DNA of 64,000 nucleotides, taken from assembly GCA_016271365.2 (NCBI GenBank), contig CM057452.1, positions 828,536,001-828,600,000 of the forward strand, in the 5' to 3' direction. Positions 33,953 to 44,104 of this stretch are shown here, in pieces (the first letter of the stretch is position 1; every line of letters begins with the position of its first letter). The notes beneath the pieces are model-generated. The model did no database searches. It had not been told where the DNA came from and saw nothing but the letters and a program-made list of their open reading frames with translations. The stretch comes from Neoceratodus forsteri. Taxonomy: Eukaryota > Chordata > Ceratodontiformes > Ceratodontidae. The position numbers and the translations under genes were made by a program.

Positions 33953-34531
33953 CTAGTTCCCTATCCACTGTACCAGCTTCACCCCTACCCCCAAGTTCCT
34001 CAGTTTGCCCATCAGTCTCCTGTGTGGCACAGAGTCAAATGCCTTGCTGAAGTCCAGATACAGGACTTCAACCGGCCAACCTCCATCTAGAGCTTTTGTC
34101 ACTAAGGCAAAAAATTCTACCAGGTTAGTTTGACAAGACCTCCCCTGGAGGAACCCATGTTGTTGGATGTCCTGATGGCCTTTTACTTCCTGAAATGTCA
34201 CCAACCTCTCCTTGAAGATGGTCTCCATTTATTTTCCCACTATGGAGATAAGGCTGACTGATCTGTAATTTCCTGGCCCATCCCTGGGTCTGCTCTTATG
34301 GAGGGGCATCAAATGCTCCTTCCACTAGTCCAGTGGTACATATCCTGATTGAAGGGAGGTGCTGAACAACTCCAACAGAGGTGCTGCCAGGACCTCTGCC
34401 AATTTCTTTAGGACTCTGGGGTGGATTTCATCCAGCCCCAGTGCCTTGTCTGTCCACAAGGACTTAAGACCTTCCCACATTCTCTTCATTGGGATCTCGC
34501 CATCTGTTCCCCCCCCCATCAACCCCCCCAC
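33953..34531 (-). pseudogene. CR1 reverse transcriptase N-terminal blocks
   Basis: 34531-34325: TDKALGLDEIHPRVLKKLAE and LLELFSTSLQSGYVPLD. 34228-33953: HGFLQGRSCQTNLVEFFALV, then EVLYLDFSKAFDSVPHRRLM (motif A) and LRNLGVGVKLVQWI. These are typical CR1 RT blocks. Motif C near 33800 is degraded to FAEES. Confidence 0.88.
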
Positions 34532-34761
34532 CCTACTATTCCCCTGTGGAATTGGCCCTTCCTTTTCCTTGTGAAAACTGAACAGAAGTACTCATTTAGC
34601 ACCTCTGCTTGCTCAGGTCCCTCCTTTGCCCACCCATCATCTCTCTTTATCCTTGTGATCTGGCCCCTGCAATTCTGCACTCTCTGATCTACTTAAAGAA
34701 ATGCCTTCTCACCATCCCTGATCCCCTGTGCCTGCCCTTAGCTCATTTGAGGCCTTGGCTG

Positions 34762-35140
34762 TAGTGATGCTCAGATGGTATCCTACAAATTAGTATACTA
34801 ACAGATGCCTTCCCAATTGGCCAGACAGTTGCTGTGATAGGATAATAGCACTATCTGACCGTGGATCCTACCCTCTAGGATCCAGCTTGGATCTAACTAT
34901 CTGACCTAGGATCCTAGATCTGACCTAGGATCCATCACTATCAGACCCTGGATCCTAACTATCTGACCTAGGATCCCTGGATCCTAACTAGGATACCTGG
35001 ATCTAACTGAAGCCATCACTATCTTACACTGGATCCTACATCTGTCTTTGGTAGGTTTTCTAGTAGGATCCTAGGTGGGATACCAGCACTATCTAACAGA
35101 CAGTGGTAGGATCCATAAAAGCGCTATCTGAGCAAAACTA
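34762..35140. mobile_element. hAT-type MITE with BamHI-like internal repeats
   Basis: CTTGGCTG flanks it at 34754-34761 and 35141-35148, a perfect 8-base target duplication. Ends: TAGTGATGCTCAGAT on the left, and the reverse complement of the right end is TAGTTTTGCTCAGAT (13 of 15 match). Inside, a motif like 'ctatctgacctaggatcc' recurs many times at about 17-40 base intervals, in both orientations. It cuts the CR1 copy B coding region between endonuclease and RT. There is no coding capacity. Confidence 0.88.
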
Positions 35141-35172
35141 CTTGGCTGCCCTTACCTCCCTGCTCACCTCCT

Positions 35173-35820
35173 TCAGTCTCTTAATGTACTCCTCAATGTC
35201 TTCCCCCCGAGGGTTCTGCTGAATTTTCTGAAGGCAAACCTTTTTTCCTTTACCCTCTCCTGCACGTCCCTGATCCACCAGCTGAGTTTTCTGGACCTTG
35301 CTTTCTTACTGCAGGTTTTTGTGCCAGCTATTGTGGCCTCTATCAGGCCCAACTTCAAGATGACCCATTTGTTTTCCATATCCACATCTGGGCTGATTGT
35401 CACCATGTGCCCCTCAAGTATGGCTGCCACCCTTCCGAAGTCTGCACCCCTAAAGTTAACTACCTTCATTTTGGTAAGATTTCCCTCCTTCCCCAGATCA
35501 AGGGAGAACCACACCGTACAGTAGTCACTCACCACCAGCGGGTCCTCTACCACCACATCCCTTGCCTGGTCACCATCTGCCAATACCAGGTCCAAAAATG
35601 TTCCCTCTCTGGTCATCTCTACCATCTGTTGTGTCAGGAATACATCCTGGAATGTATCCAGTATCCATTGTTCCCTAGCACTAGTGTAAGTCACTGTTCT
35701 CCAGTCAACCTCTGGCAGGTTAAAGTCATCTATCACCACTGTTCTGCCCTCCAAATTCATTAGGTTAACCACCAGTTCCCTGTCAAGTTCCTCAGGCTGA
35801 GATGGTGCGCTATAAACCAC
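35173..35820 (-). pseudogene. CR1 endonuclease (215 aa open)
   Basis: MVYSAPSQPEELDRELVVNL, then VIDDFNLPEVDWRT (family GDFNLP), then GTFLDLVLADGDQARDVVVE, PLVVSDYCTVWFSLDL (family SDH), then WWIRDVQERVKEKRFAF. It is the second half of the APE-type endonuclease plus linker. The Gly of GDFN and the His of SDH are substituted, which should abolish nicking. Confidence 0.88.
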
Positions 35821-36568
35821 TCATATACTAAACCTCCTGCCCTTTGCATCCTGTAGGGTAACCCACAACATCTCACATTCCATCCTCTCCTTCCCCCTAC
35901 TACACTCTATCCCTCCCTAACGAATAAAGCCACCCTCCTCCCTTTCCAATTTTCTATCCCTCCTATACAGTCTGTACCTGGAATTATTAAGTCCCAGTCA
36001 TGATACTGGGTGGCCTATGTCTCCATGATGGCAGCTACATCCCTCCCCTTCCACCATCAATGCCTGAAACTCAGGTAACTTGTTACCTAGGCTTCTCACA
36101 TTTGTGGAGACCACCTTTCAACCAGCCCCCCCATTGCTCCTATCCATCCCTTGCCCTCCCCCACCCCTCTTTGATTTCCTTACTTCCTCCAAATTTCCAG
36201 TTGGGGAGAGCAACAAGGCCTCCCAAACATTGTGTCCCTGCTTGCTCTACAAGTCTATGCTTCCCCTTCTAGTTGAAATCATACATGTTGTAATAAACTC
36301 TCTAGTTTCCTCTTTAAGACTCCTAAACCCTCCTGCTTAGATGAAGTCTATCCTCGACATACAGATCTTTGTTTTCTCATGTTGCTCCCCATCCCCCACC
36401 AGTCTAAACCCCATAGTTTTACACCATTCCCCCAACCATTCATTAAAATTCCTTACCCACTGTTTTTTCTGTACTTGCCCTCGGCACCAGCAGAACTTCG
36501 GAAAAAGCAACTGTATTCCCTTCTATTTTACATATCCTGGACAGTTCCCTAAATTTAGCCAGTACCTC

Positions 36569-37738
36569 CTACACACTATTTCCTTCCAAATCATTCATGC
36601 CAAGGTGCACCATTATGTGGGGGTTCTCCCCCTGACCCCTCAATTTTGAGTGAACTATGTGTTTTGCTCTATGAGCTGTCATGTCTGGCATACATTCAAC
36701 CTGGATGGAGCTCCTCCTCCAGTCCCCCTTCCCCCAACTGATGTCCTTAAATATGGATTCCCCAGTATGATAAATCTGCTGCCATCCCCATGCTGGCCTC
36801 TTGAGTCCTCCCCACCAACCATAACCATAACCCTTGTCACTCTCACCCAACTCCTCTCCATGGACTTGTCCCTCTCCTCATCTGGTTCCTCATGCCTTGC
36901 TCTCCCGCTGAAGTTTCATCTGTCCTCTTTGCAGATATATTTTCATCACCCCTGACCTCTTTTCCAATGTTTCCTCAACTGATCCCATTTCCTGAATCCC
37001 CTGGTACCTCCTGCCCTTCCATTTTATCCTCACCCCATCCCTCCATGCCCAACTTCTTCCCTTTCTCCCCTGACAGCCATCTCTAATATTCCCCCAGTGG
37101 ACCCCTTTTCTGCATTTCTAGTACCTACTTATCACCTCTTTCTTGCTCCTTCCTCAAACTCCCTGTTCATCCCTATTACTGCCATCCATCTCCCTCTCCC
37201 CCTCCCCCAACAGTGCTTGCATGTCATGGCCCCCCCCCTCTTGATTTTCCATGTCCTGCATAGTTTCTAATGGTGTATCCCTATTTGACATGTTAACCCC
37301 ACCTCAAGTGAAAACCTTGTTTTCCACCCATGCGTGCCATGTCAATTCTGTTTATCTTTGTTCCTTGTGCAGTTTCACCATGCTCCCCCTTCTCCTACTC
37401 GCCACCTGCCACCCTCTGTTCCTCCAGCAGCCCAGTCTGTCTCCTGCCCTTATACTCCCCACTGCACTTTTCACACTCTCCCTGCCATCCCTGCTACAGC
37501 TATTCAAATTTCTGATGCCGTTACACCACCCCCCAGCTCCCACCATGCCCTGCCTCACCACCTCCCTCCTTAGCCTATTTATTTCTGTTTCCAGGTGCAC
37601 CATTCTTATGCATACTGGGCAACCCCTGATTCTCCACAGTGTGTCCATGAATACCGGTGCTCCACATACTTTGAACCCCACTATTCTCAGTGTTCCTCTG
37701 CTCTCCCCAAGAGCACTCTGTCCCTGTCCTACCCCCAC
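36569..37738 (-). pseudogene. CR1 ORF1 relic with esterase-like block
   Basis: The upstream piece 37738-37352 contains MVHLETEINRLRREVVRQG, a short coiled-coil-like stretch. The downstream piece 36850-36569 contains HIMVHLGMNDLEGNSV, matching the G-x-N-D block of the SGNH-hydrolase (esterase) domain that CR1 ORF1 proteins carry. The role of that domain in the LINE cycle is not settled. The two pieces are separated by frame breaks, so this is a relic. Confidence 0.75.
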
Positions 37739-37810
37739 CCTACCATACTGTCATGATGACCCATCCCTGAATGTATGCCCTGCTTCTTTTGGCTTTATGG
37801 TTAGTTAAGG

Positions 37811-38199
37811 TTTAAGTATTATGAATATACTTATACTACTGTATATTGATTACTATCAGTACTAAACCCTTTATAACCTGTAGCAGTACTAGCCTAATTC
37901 TGGTTGATATCATTAATAAATAAAAGAATTAAAGTATTATAAACATTAGCTATTTTCTAAACTAATATAATCAGACAAACATTAGCAGTATTATAAAACT
38001 AGCTGTTTTCTAAACTAATTTGATCAGACATAAACATTAGAAGTCACTTTAGAAATGTGTAATCTTTCTTCTTTAGCAGTCACTTTAACACCATACTACC
38101 CCAGTCCTCAGACTATCTAATTATCAGAGTTCTAATCAGGTTGTGAGACTTCCTGTGTATTAAGCATTTAATAGATCGTGGGGGGCATGGGTGGGAAAA
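37811..38199. other. AT-rich spacer with a small tandem duplication
   Basis: The phrase 'ttttctaaactaat' followed by 'atcagaca' and 'aaacattag' occurs twice, about 60 bases apart (37950-38040). Nothing else is recognised. It separates CR1 copies B and C. Confidence 0.55.
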
Positions 38200-38929
38200 A
38201 AATCAAACCAGTACAGTTCAGTGTAAAGAGACAATGTCAGCTCTTCACCGATCTTCCAGAAACATGCCTCTTTCAGTAAGCTGTTGAACAGGGCTCTCAG
38301 CGGGACAGCTAACACCTCACTGAGTTTCCTTAGAACTCTTGGCTGTATCCTGTCCAGTGCCACAGCTTTGTCCACCTTCAGAGCTGCAAGTCCCTTCCAG
38401 TCTCTTTCTTCTGAAAATGGACTTATTCCTCTCCCTTTCCTGCTGCTCCTGGTTGTTCATCCCTCCCTTCACTGTGAAGACTAAGCAGCAGTACCTGTTC
38501 AGGATATCTGCTTTTTCTTGGTTCTTTTCTGCACAGTCACCCCCTATATCCTTCTTATCATTCCTATCCCCATCCATCACTATCCCTCCCCTTTGCTTTT
38601 CTTTACTCACTTATGCATCTGAAGAAAGTCATTCCTTTTAGCTACCCCTTTGGCTATCCATTCCTCTTACTGTGCCTTTGCTCACCTCACTGCCTTGCAT
38701 GCATCTCTCTACTTTACGAGGTATACCTCCTATCCTCCCTCTGTGTTTACCTATACAGTACCTTCTGAATGACCATTTTTCCTGTAACTCCTTTGCCAAC
38801 TCCTTAGAAGTCATGGTGTTTTTTTCCTCTGCTTTTACTCACTTCCTACACGCAGAGGTTAGTTGCTTTAGTTATAGCCTCCCTTATTTTTGCCACTGTG
38901 CCTCCATCCCTCCCTGACAGGTTCCATGT

Positions 38930-39170
38930 GATTTTAGCGAACGCAAAATAGCAACAGCAAAACAGTGATGGGAAAAGAGCGAGGGAAAAAGGAGTGACTG
39001 TCAAATAACAATTCCCCATACCCCCTTTCTATATATAAACATCTCCATGGGGAACACATTGGGGAGGGGGAGAAAGCTGTAGGTCACCTTTTCGGTGATC
39101 TCTGTTTTTGTGGGTCACCACTTTCCCCTCATTGTTGTGCAATCATGATTTTGATACATGATCCTGCACT
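38930..39170. other. Unclassified segment inside CR1 copy C
   Basis: It starts near 'gattttagcgaacgcaaaat' and includes 'tgtaggtcaccttttcggtg' and 'tttgtgggtcaccactttcc'. It interrupts the CR1 coding order and looks like a small insertion. I could not find matching ends or a target duplication. Confidence 0.45.
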
Positions 39171-39178
39171 CAAAGTTT

Positions 39179-39669
39179 TCACAGGATGCCCCTTGGTATT
39201 CCCCCCACTTCTAGAAACTCTGCTCTCCTAATGTCCAGGACCTTCGACCTCATGTGGTTAACCTCTGTTCCTGTTTTAATGTTAAACCACACTGTATTGT
39301 GATCACTGATACCCATGAGACTGCCCACTGTGATGTCTGTAATGCTGTCCCTGTTTGTAAGCACCAGATCCAGCACTGCCCCATTCTTGTGGGCTCTTTG
39401 ACTAGCTGCCTCAGAAACTCCCCTTATAGGGAGACAAGAATGGCCTTACTCCTTGCAGAAGCTGCATTTGGAAAGCTGCGCTCCACATTTGGCAGATTGA
39501 AGTCACCAACTAGCAGCACCTCCTCTTTACTTGCCATTCTGATTATGGCTTCCCCAAGTGCCATATCCAACTCCTCTCCCTGTGCTGAAGGCCTGTACAC
39601 TACAATGGTGTAGATGTCAACTCCAAAGCCTGTCTCGAGGGTGACCCACAACACCTCCAGCCCTGCCAT
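39179..39669 (-). pseudogene. CR1 endonuclease, copy C
   Basis: 39669-39424: MAGLEVLWVTLETGFGVDIY, TIVVYRPSAQGEELDMAL, VLLVGDFNLPNVERSFPNAA. 39376-39179 in a second frame: MLDLVLTNRDSITDITVG, LMGISDHNTVWFNIKTG. A single frameshift near 39400 joins them. All catalytic blocks visible in this part look intact. Confidence 0.88.
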
Positions 39670-40477
39670 TGCCTCCTGGTGCCTCTATACCTCCATGGCC
39701 TTGATTCCCTTCCTCACACATAAAAACCCCTCCTCCCTGACATGCATCTCCTAAACACAGAAAAGCCCACTATGGCCATGTCCCACTGGTCATGGAGCTT
39801 AGTGCACCATGACAACATAATCCCCATAATATCCAGGTCAGCCCCTATCACAATGGCTTCCAGGTCTGGAATTTTGTTTCCTTGGATTAGCACACATGGC
39901 TTTCCACACCATCCCACCCACCTGCTACCCTTCTTCCCCACCCCATTACTGACTGAGTTTTTCCCTGAAATTTCCCTGACTGTCATTCAACCTTTTTAAT
40001 CTCCTCTTTCCTTGTTTCCTTCAATCCTATACCCTCTCTTACCTGAGTTTTATTCCCTTTTCTTACATCTTGTCCCCATCCCTACCTTTCTGTGCCCCTG
40101 CCCTAGAGGAGGTTTTGCCCCCAGGACCCCCTCCACTACTCCATCATCCATGGGAGGGCAGTTATTCCTCACTTTCTTTTACTGCCTCCCTCCCTTCCTG
40201 GCTAGTTTAAATGATCATCCAAGTATCATTTAAACCTCTCACAAAGGACTGAGGTCCCTTTCCAGAAGGGTGCAGATCATATCACTTAATGTATTCTCCC
40301 AGGCTGATCCCAGTCCCCAGTGTAGCTGATGCCCTTCTTCATGCACCTTGCTTCAACCAGTAGTTAAATGCTCTGGTGCAGAGTACTCTTGCATCTCCCT
40401 GGCTGTACACAGGCAACACTTCAGGAAAAGCTACCATGAATGCTGCATGCTTAAGGCCCCTTCCCAGCTCCCTGAAG

Positions 40478-40675
40478 TTAAGCTGCATTAAATCCTTCCG
40501 TGTCCCTTGCCAGGTCATTTGTCCTCAGGTGGACAATGACATCTAGCTCCTTCTCATTTCCTGTTACTGTACCCAAGCAATCCTTTAGAATCACTCTCCT
40601 TCCTTCCAAGCCAAAGCACTTCTCAGACACTTCACCTCCCTCTTCCTTCCTCCACCCTGCTGCCAAGTGTATCAC
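40478..40675 (-). pseudogene. CR1 ORF1 esterase-like fragment
   Basis: The 65-residue frame ends LDVIVHLRTNDLARDTEGFN, the same esterase-like block as in copy B (family G-T-N-D; here R-T-N-D). Upstream sequence to 40900 ('ggggtctcatatttactcc' region) fits further ORF1 in broken frames. Confidence 0.72.
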
Positions 40676-40900
40676 CTTAACAATAGAGTACCCCCTTAGC
40701 AGCTGCTTCCAACTCAGCTGGGGGTCTCATATTTACTCCTTGAAGCCTCCACCTCTGAGGACCCCCACTTCCTCCCATCCCCTAGGATAGGTTTCTACTT
40801 TCAGCTGCCCCACCCTGCCAGTATGGTGAAAGAATTCTGCAGTGGTATAGGCTGAGGTGTACACCCTTCCCGCCTCCCCACCATCCTGGGTTCACCAATA

Positions 40901-41209
40901 CAGTATGCCCTTACTGTAATATAACAATACTATTCCTCATGAGCCAAACTTAATTAGAGAAGACAAGTATTAGCATCAGCTACTGAACTATAGACACTGT
41001 ATGCAGCTAGATTGTTTTCAGCTTAGTCCAGTCTAAGGTAGTATGTGGGGGCTTGATCTGTTTCATGCAGTTAACCTGAATTTTTACTCTTGCTAAGCCA
41101 TCCCTAGAAATGATAAAAAGACAAAGAACCTTAGCACAAAAGCACTAGGGCAAGGTTTCCCAAAAAGGGCATTCACAACACAGCCAAGTTTCAAAGAAAT
41201 CCAAAAGCA
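40901..41209. other. Spacer, no recognisable feature
   Basis: AT-rich sequence between the CR1 ORF1 relic and the small MITE at 41210. No coding frame or hairpin is supported. Confidence 0.4.
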
Positions 41210-41323
41210 CACATACCCCCATAATGCAAAGTATCATGAGATGTACTGTATATGCATGACATGTGACATTTTCATGGTGATTTGCATATACATACCATGA
41301 TACTTTGCATTACAGGGTATGTG
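41210..41323. mobile_element. Short foldback MITE (~114 bp)
   Basis: The left arm contains CACATACCC then TAATGCAAAGTATCATG. The right arm carries the reverse complement, CATGATACTTTGCATTA then GGGTATGTG. The arms of about 45 bases surround a short centre near 41265. No target duplication was established. Confidence 0.8.
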
Positions 41324-41832
41324 TTATTTTGGAATCCTTATAGATGGATGCTTTTTCAAAATTGAATATAAAACTGCAGTATTTGTGATTATTTTTCTTT
41401 CACTGGGCACTATTAAAAGTATATACACTTGGGCCCAGATATTCAAAAGGGTTGCACATGGCGCAACAGTGTTGCACCATGCACAACCACTGATGCACCC
41501 CGGTGCAATATTCAAACGGAAATTGCGCTGGCACAAATCCACGAATCGACCAGACACATCAATATGTATGCGGCACAGGTAGGGGCATGCCCATGCATAC
41601 TCTGAACATCCGATATTCAGCTCGGGATGTGCTGAATCAGGCATCATGCAACCCCACTGCGCACAAAGTTTATCCAAAAAAAGGAATGAAATGCTGGCCA
41701 CTCCACGATAAGCTGCCATATTGCATGGTGCAATGCTGCAGCTGCCACCTGTGGTGGCCACCACCTCGCTGCACCTCTATGGCAGCAGCCCCATGCCGAT
41801 CGCTGGCATCTGTTCAAATAATCACATCCAAT

Positions 41833-41990
41833 ATCTCTGGTGGTCAGTGGACCACTGTCAATGTCAGCGGGCTTAAGTATGAATAATATGATTTCCAATA
41901 TCCTGGTGGTCAGTGGACTACTGTCAGCCCGATCATGGGCTTTTGTAATGAAAAGGAATTCGTCAATATCCTGGTGGTCTAGCGGTGCCC
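41833..41990 (+). repeat. tRNA-Glu-like motif minisatellite, plus orientation
   Basis: The block 'tcctggtggtcagtgg' and variants is at 41833, 41899 and 41967, spaced 66-68 bases. Spacers contain 'aataatatgattt' and 'tgtcagcccgatc'. It is the inverted counterpart of the larger array at 42347-42745 in the same element, so the transcript could fold back on itself. Confidence 0.8.
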
Positions 41991-42346
41991 CCTCCCCACC
42001 CGCCCACTGAGCCCCACCACCCCCGCTCCCCGGTAGGCGGCGGACGACACCCCACCACCTGCTGCCCGCCGCCGCCGACTGACACCATAGGTAGTGCTGT
42101 CGCCCATTGGTCACAGTGTGAGCCAATGGGCGTATCATGCATACTACACACTCAGATATGTGAATGGATCATTCACATATCTGGAATAATATAGTATAGT
42201 GCAAACTGCATGTCCATTAGCTCACACGTAACAACGCTGGCCCTACCGGTGTCGGTCGGTGAAGGCGGCAGTGTTGAGATTGCTACCGCCTGACTGGGAG
42301 GCAGATGGTGGGACTCCGTGGGCAAGTGAGAGGGGGAAAGAGGTAT

Positions 42347-42745
42347 CACTGGACCACCAGGGATATGGGACGTAATTCTTTTATTACAAAAGCCTGCGAT
42401 CAGCTGACGGTGGTCACTGGACCACCGAAATATAGAGATATCATATTATTCATGCCAAACCCATGATCGAGCTGACGGTGGTCACTGGACCACCAGAGAT
42501 ATAAAATCATACTATTCATACTTAAGCCGCGATCGGACTGACAGTGGTCACTGGACCACCAAGGATATAGGATATCATATTATTCACTTAAGCCTGCGAT
42601 CGGGCTGACAATGGTCCACTGGACCACCAGGGATATAGGAAATCATACTATTCATGCTTAAGCCCGCGATCGGACTGACAGTGGTCCACTGGACCACTAG
42701 GGATAATGGCAATCGTATTATTTATACTGAAGCCTGCGATCGGGC
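42347..42745 (-). repeat. tRNA-Glu-like motif minisatellite, six units, minus orientation
   Basis: The block 'cactggaccaccagggatat' and variants begins at 42347, 42415, 42483, 42549, 42617 and 42687, with periods of 66-70 bases. Each unit also has 'cgatcgggctgac' and 'atcatactattcat'. The reverse complement of the block is within one base of TCCCTGGTGGTCTAGTGG, the 5' end of vertebrate tRNA-Glu. The internal palindrome 'agtggtccactggaccact' is present in some units. Confidence 0.85.
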
Positions 42746-43264
42746 TGTAGGGCACATTGCGCGCGCACTGAGCAGGGGCATCAGTCCTGGCGGCTGCTGC
42801 TTGCAGGGCGACAGGCGCACGTCGCCAGGGATCAGTGCACCTGCATGCAAATGGGGCCATAATGACATGCGAATGGCCCTTGCACCTTCTATTATGGCCC
42901 CATTTGCATGTGCATTTTTGAATATTGCGGTTGCTGCGCATAGCACAATGGAACTTGCGCCAGCGCATCCCCCTGCTCCACTCTGGCCACTTGCACTGGT
43001 ACAGTGCCACTATGCCATGCACACTGTGGGTAGCCAGGGTGTGATATTCAATGATGCTGTGCCATGGCACAGCTCCATTGAATATTGACCAGTCAACGTC
43101 CCTGCGCAGCCAAGTTGCGCTGCGCACAGGCTTGCGCCACAGCCTGGTGCAGTTTGAATATCTGGGCCTTGGTGTATTTGGTAATAGCTATCTTTATAAA
43201 GAAATAAGCAATGCTTGCTCATGTTGCACTCTATCATACTCAGAGCAAAGCAAATTAATGGCAA

Positions 43265-43485
43265 CTTGCAATGTTAGTCACGTGGAATATTAATGGTTCT
43301 AATTCTCCCATTAAAAGAAAATGGATGTTAACATATGCAAATAAAAAGAAGGTGGATATTTTACTTTTACAAGAAACACACTTATTAGAAAAGGAAATTA
43401 AAACAAACAAAAACTTATTGAGCAAGGCAGCTTTACTTTTCAGTGATGGGACCATCAAAAGCAGAGGCACTGCAATACTAAATGT
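43265..43485 (+). pseudogene. L1-type ORF2 endonuclease, N-terminal fragment
   Basis: MLVTWNINGSNSPIKRKWML, then KKVDILLLQETHLLEKEIK (catalytic Asn and Glu), then LLFSDGTIKSRGTAILN. This is the start of an APE-type endonuclease of an L1/Tx1-type LINE. It breaks off where a CR1 fragment begins. It is distinct from the L1 at 14455 in sequence. Confidence 0.85.
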
Positions 43486-43725
43486 GTTGCAAGGCCCATG
43501 GCAGCACAGATTCACAGGGAGAAGTCATGACAGACAAACCTGATTGATTTCTTTGACTGGGTGACCAGGGAAATGGATCCGAGTGAAGCAATGGATGTGG
43601 CCTACTTAGGCTTCAGCAAGAACTTTGACACCGTATCACATAGGAGACTTATAATGAAACCGGGCAGTTCTGGGGTAGGATCCAAGGTTTTAAACTGGAT
43701 ACAGAGCTGGTCAATGGTTAGCCAA
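43486..43725 (+). pseudogene. CR1 reverse transcriptase fragment
   Basis: In broken frames: HRFTGRSHDRQT, then LIDFFDWVTREMD, then VAYLGFSKNFDTVSHRRLIM (motif A, with the family's F-S-K-A-F-D reading FSKNFD). It is a short internal CR1 piece next to the L1 fragment; both ends are ragged. Confidence 0.82.
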
Positions 43726-43892
43726 TAGAGATGCAGTGAAGTTTTACTTTGCCCGTGAATTTTCTGCGAAGTTGACAATTCACAAAATTGTCTCCTTAAA
43801 TGACAATTCGCCATTTGTAACTTCGCCTAGCTTTTGAGAGTTTTTAAGTGCAAATTGCACTCAAAAAAAAAAAAGAAGTCACAAATTGCAAA

Positions 43893-44104
43893 TCCCTGGT
43901 GTCTAGTGGTTCCCCCCATCCCACCAATAGCCAGCTGACCCCAATGTGAGAAAACATATAGTAAATCCTTGGTGTCTAGCGGCTCCCCCATCCCTGCTGA
44001 TAACTAAAAAAGATATATTATTTAAATAAATCGCTGGTGTCTAGTACTCTTCCTGCCAATCACCTGCCCCAGTGTAAAAAATACATAATAAATCTAAATC
44101 CCTG
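43893..44104 (+). repeat. tRNA-Glu-like motif minisatellite, left part
   Basis: 'tccctggtgtctagtggt' at 43893, 'tccttggtgtctagcggc' at 43966, 'tcgctggtgtctagtact' at 44031, and the start of a fourth copy ('aatccctg') at 44097, where an element interrupts it. The period is 65-73 bases. The array resumes at 45292. Confidence 0.82.

Larger units (their letters stand above)
32846..37810 (-). mobile_element. Long CR1 copy B, minus strand, with ORF1
   Basis: Minus-strand order: ORF1 (37738-36569), endonuclease (35820-35173), RT (34531-33800), C-terminal region (33410-32915), 3' end 'ttctgctggaattgtcatat' at about 32850. It is about 4.6 kb without its hAT insertion, close to a full-length CR1. Its end abuts fragment A in the same orientation. 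The catalytic residues have decayed in places: GDFN reads DDFN, SDH reads SDY and the YADD site near 33800 reads FAEES. It is an old, inactive copy. Confidence 0.9.
38200..40900 (-). mobile_element. CR1 copy C, minus strand, 3'-truncated
   Basis: Minus-strand order: ORF1 relic (40675-40478), endonuclease (39669-39179), a ~230-base foreign segment, then the RT start (38610-38210), where it stops abruptly. The endonuclease is better preserved than in copy B: VLLVGDFNLPNVERSF and MGISDHNTVWFNI keep GDFN and SDH. The RT begins MDKAVALDRIQPRVLRKLSE. Losing the 3' end is unusual for a retrotransposon and implies a later deletion or rearrangement. Confidence 0.87.
41432..43168. mobile_element. Harbinger-like non-autonomous DNA transposon (1.74 kb)
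   Basis: The 3-base flank TTG is duplicated at 41429-41431 and 43169-43171. Ends are GGCCCAGATATTCAAA on the left, and the same sequence is found on the reverse complement of the right. A 3-bp duplication with GGCC-starting ends fits PIF/Harbinger. It is GC-richer than its surroundings and codes no recognisable transposase; its overlapping frames on both strands are a side-effect of few stops. The interior holds two oppositely oriented minisatellites (41833-41986 and 42347-42745). Confidence 0.85.

Noticed and set aside
35407..35763. 118-residue plus-strand frame
   Set aside because: Antisense shadow of the CR1 endonuclease on the minus strand.
37251..37808. 185-residue plus-strand frame, serine/proline/leucine-rich
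   Set aside because: It is antisense to the CR1 ORF1 relic at 36569-37738 and has no recognisable domain.
41503..42194. Several overlapping frames of 120-165 residues on both strands
   Set aside because: They lie inside the Harbinger-like element, follow its GC-rich palindromic sequence, overlap antisense to each other and show no domain.
41833..42745. CRISPR array
   Set aside because: Regular 66-70 bp spacing is present, but the spacers are themselves repeats of one another and the sequence is eukaryotic transposon DNA; it is a minisatellite.
42648..43127. Pair of ~150-residue antisense frames
   Set aside because: Same element; codon-level similarity to any protein is not apparent and the frames result from inverted repeats with few stops.
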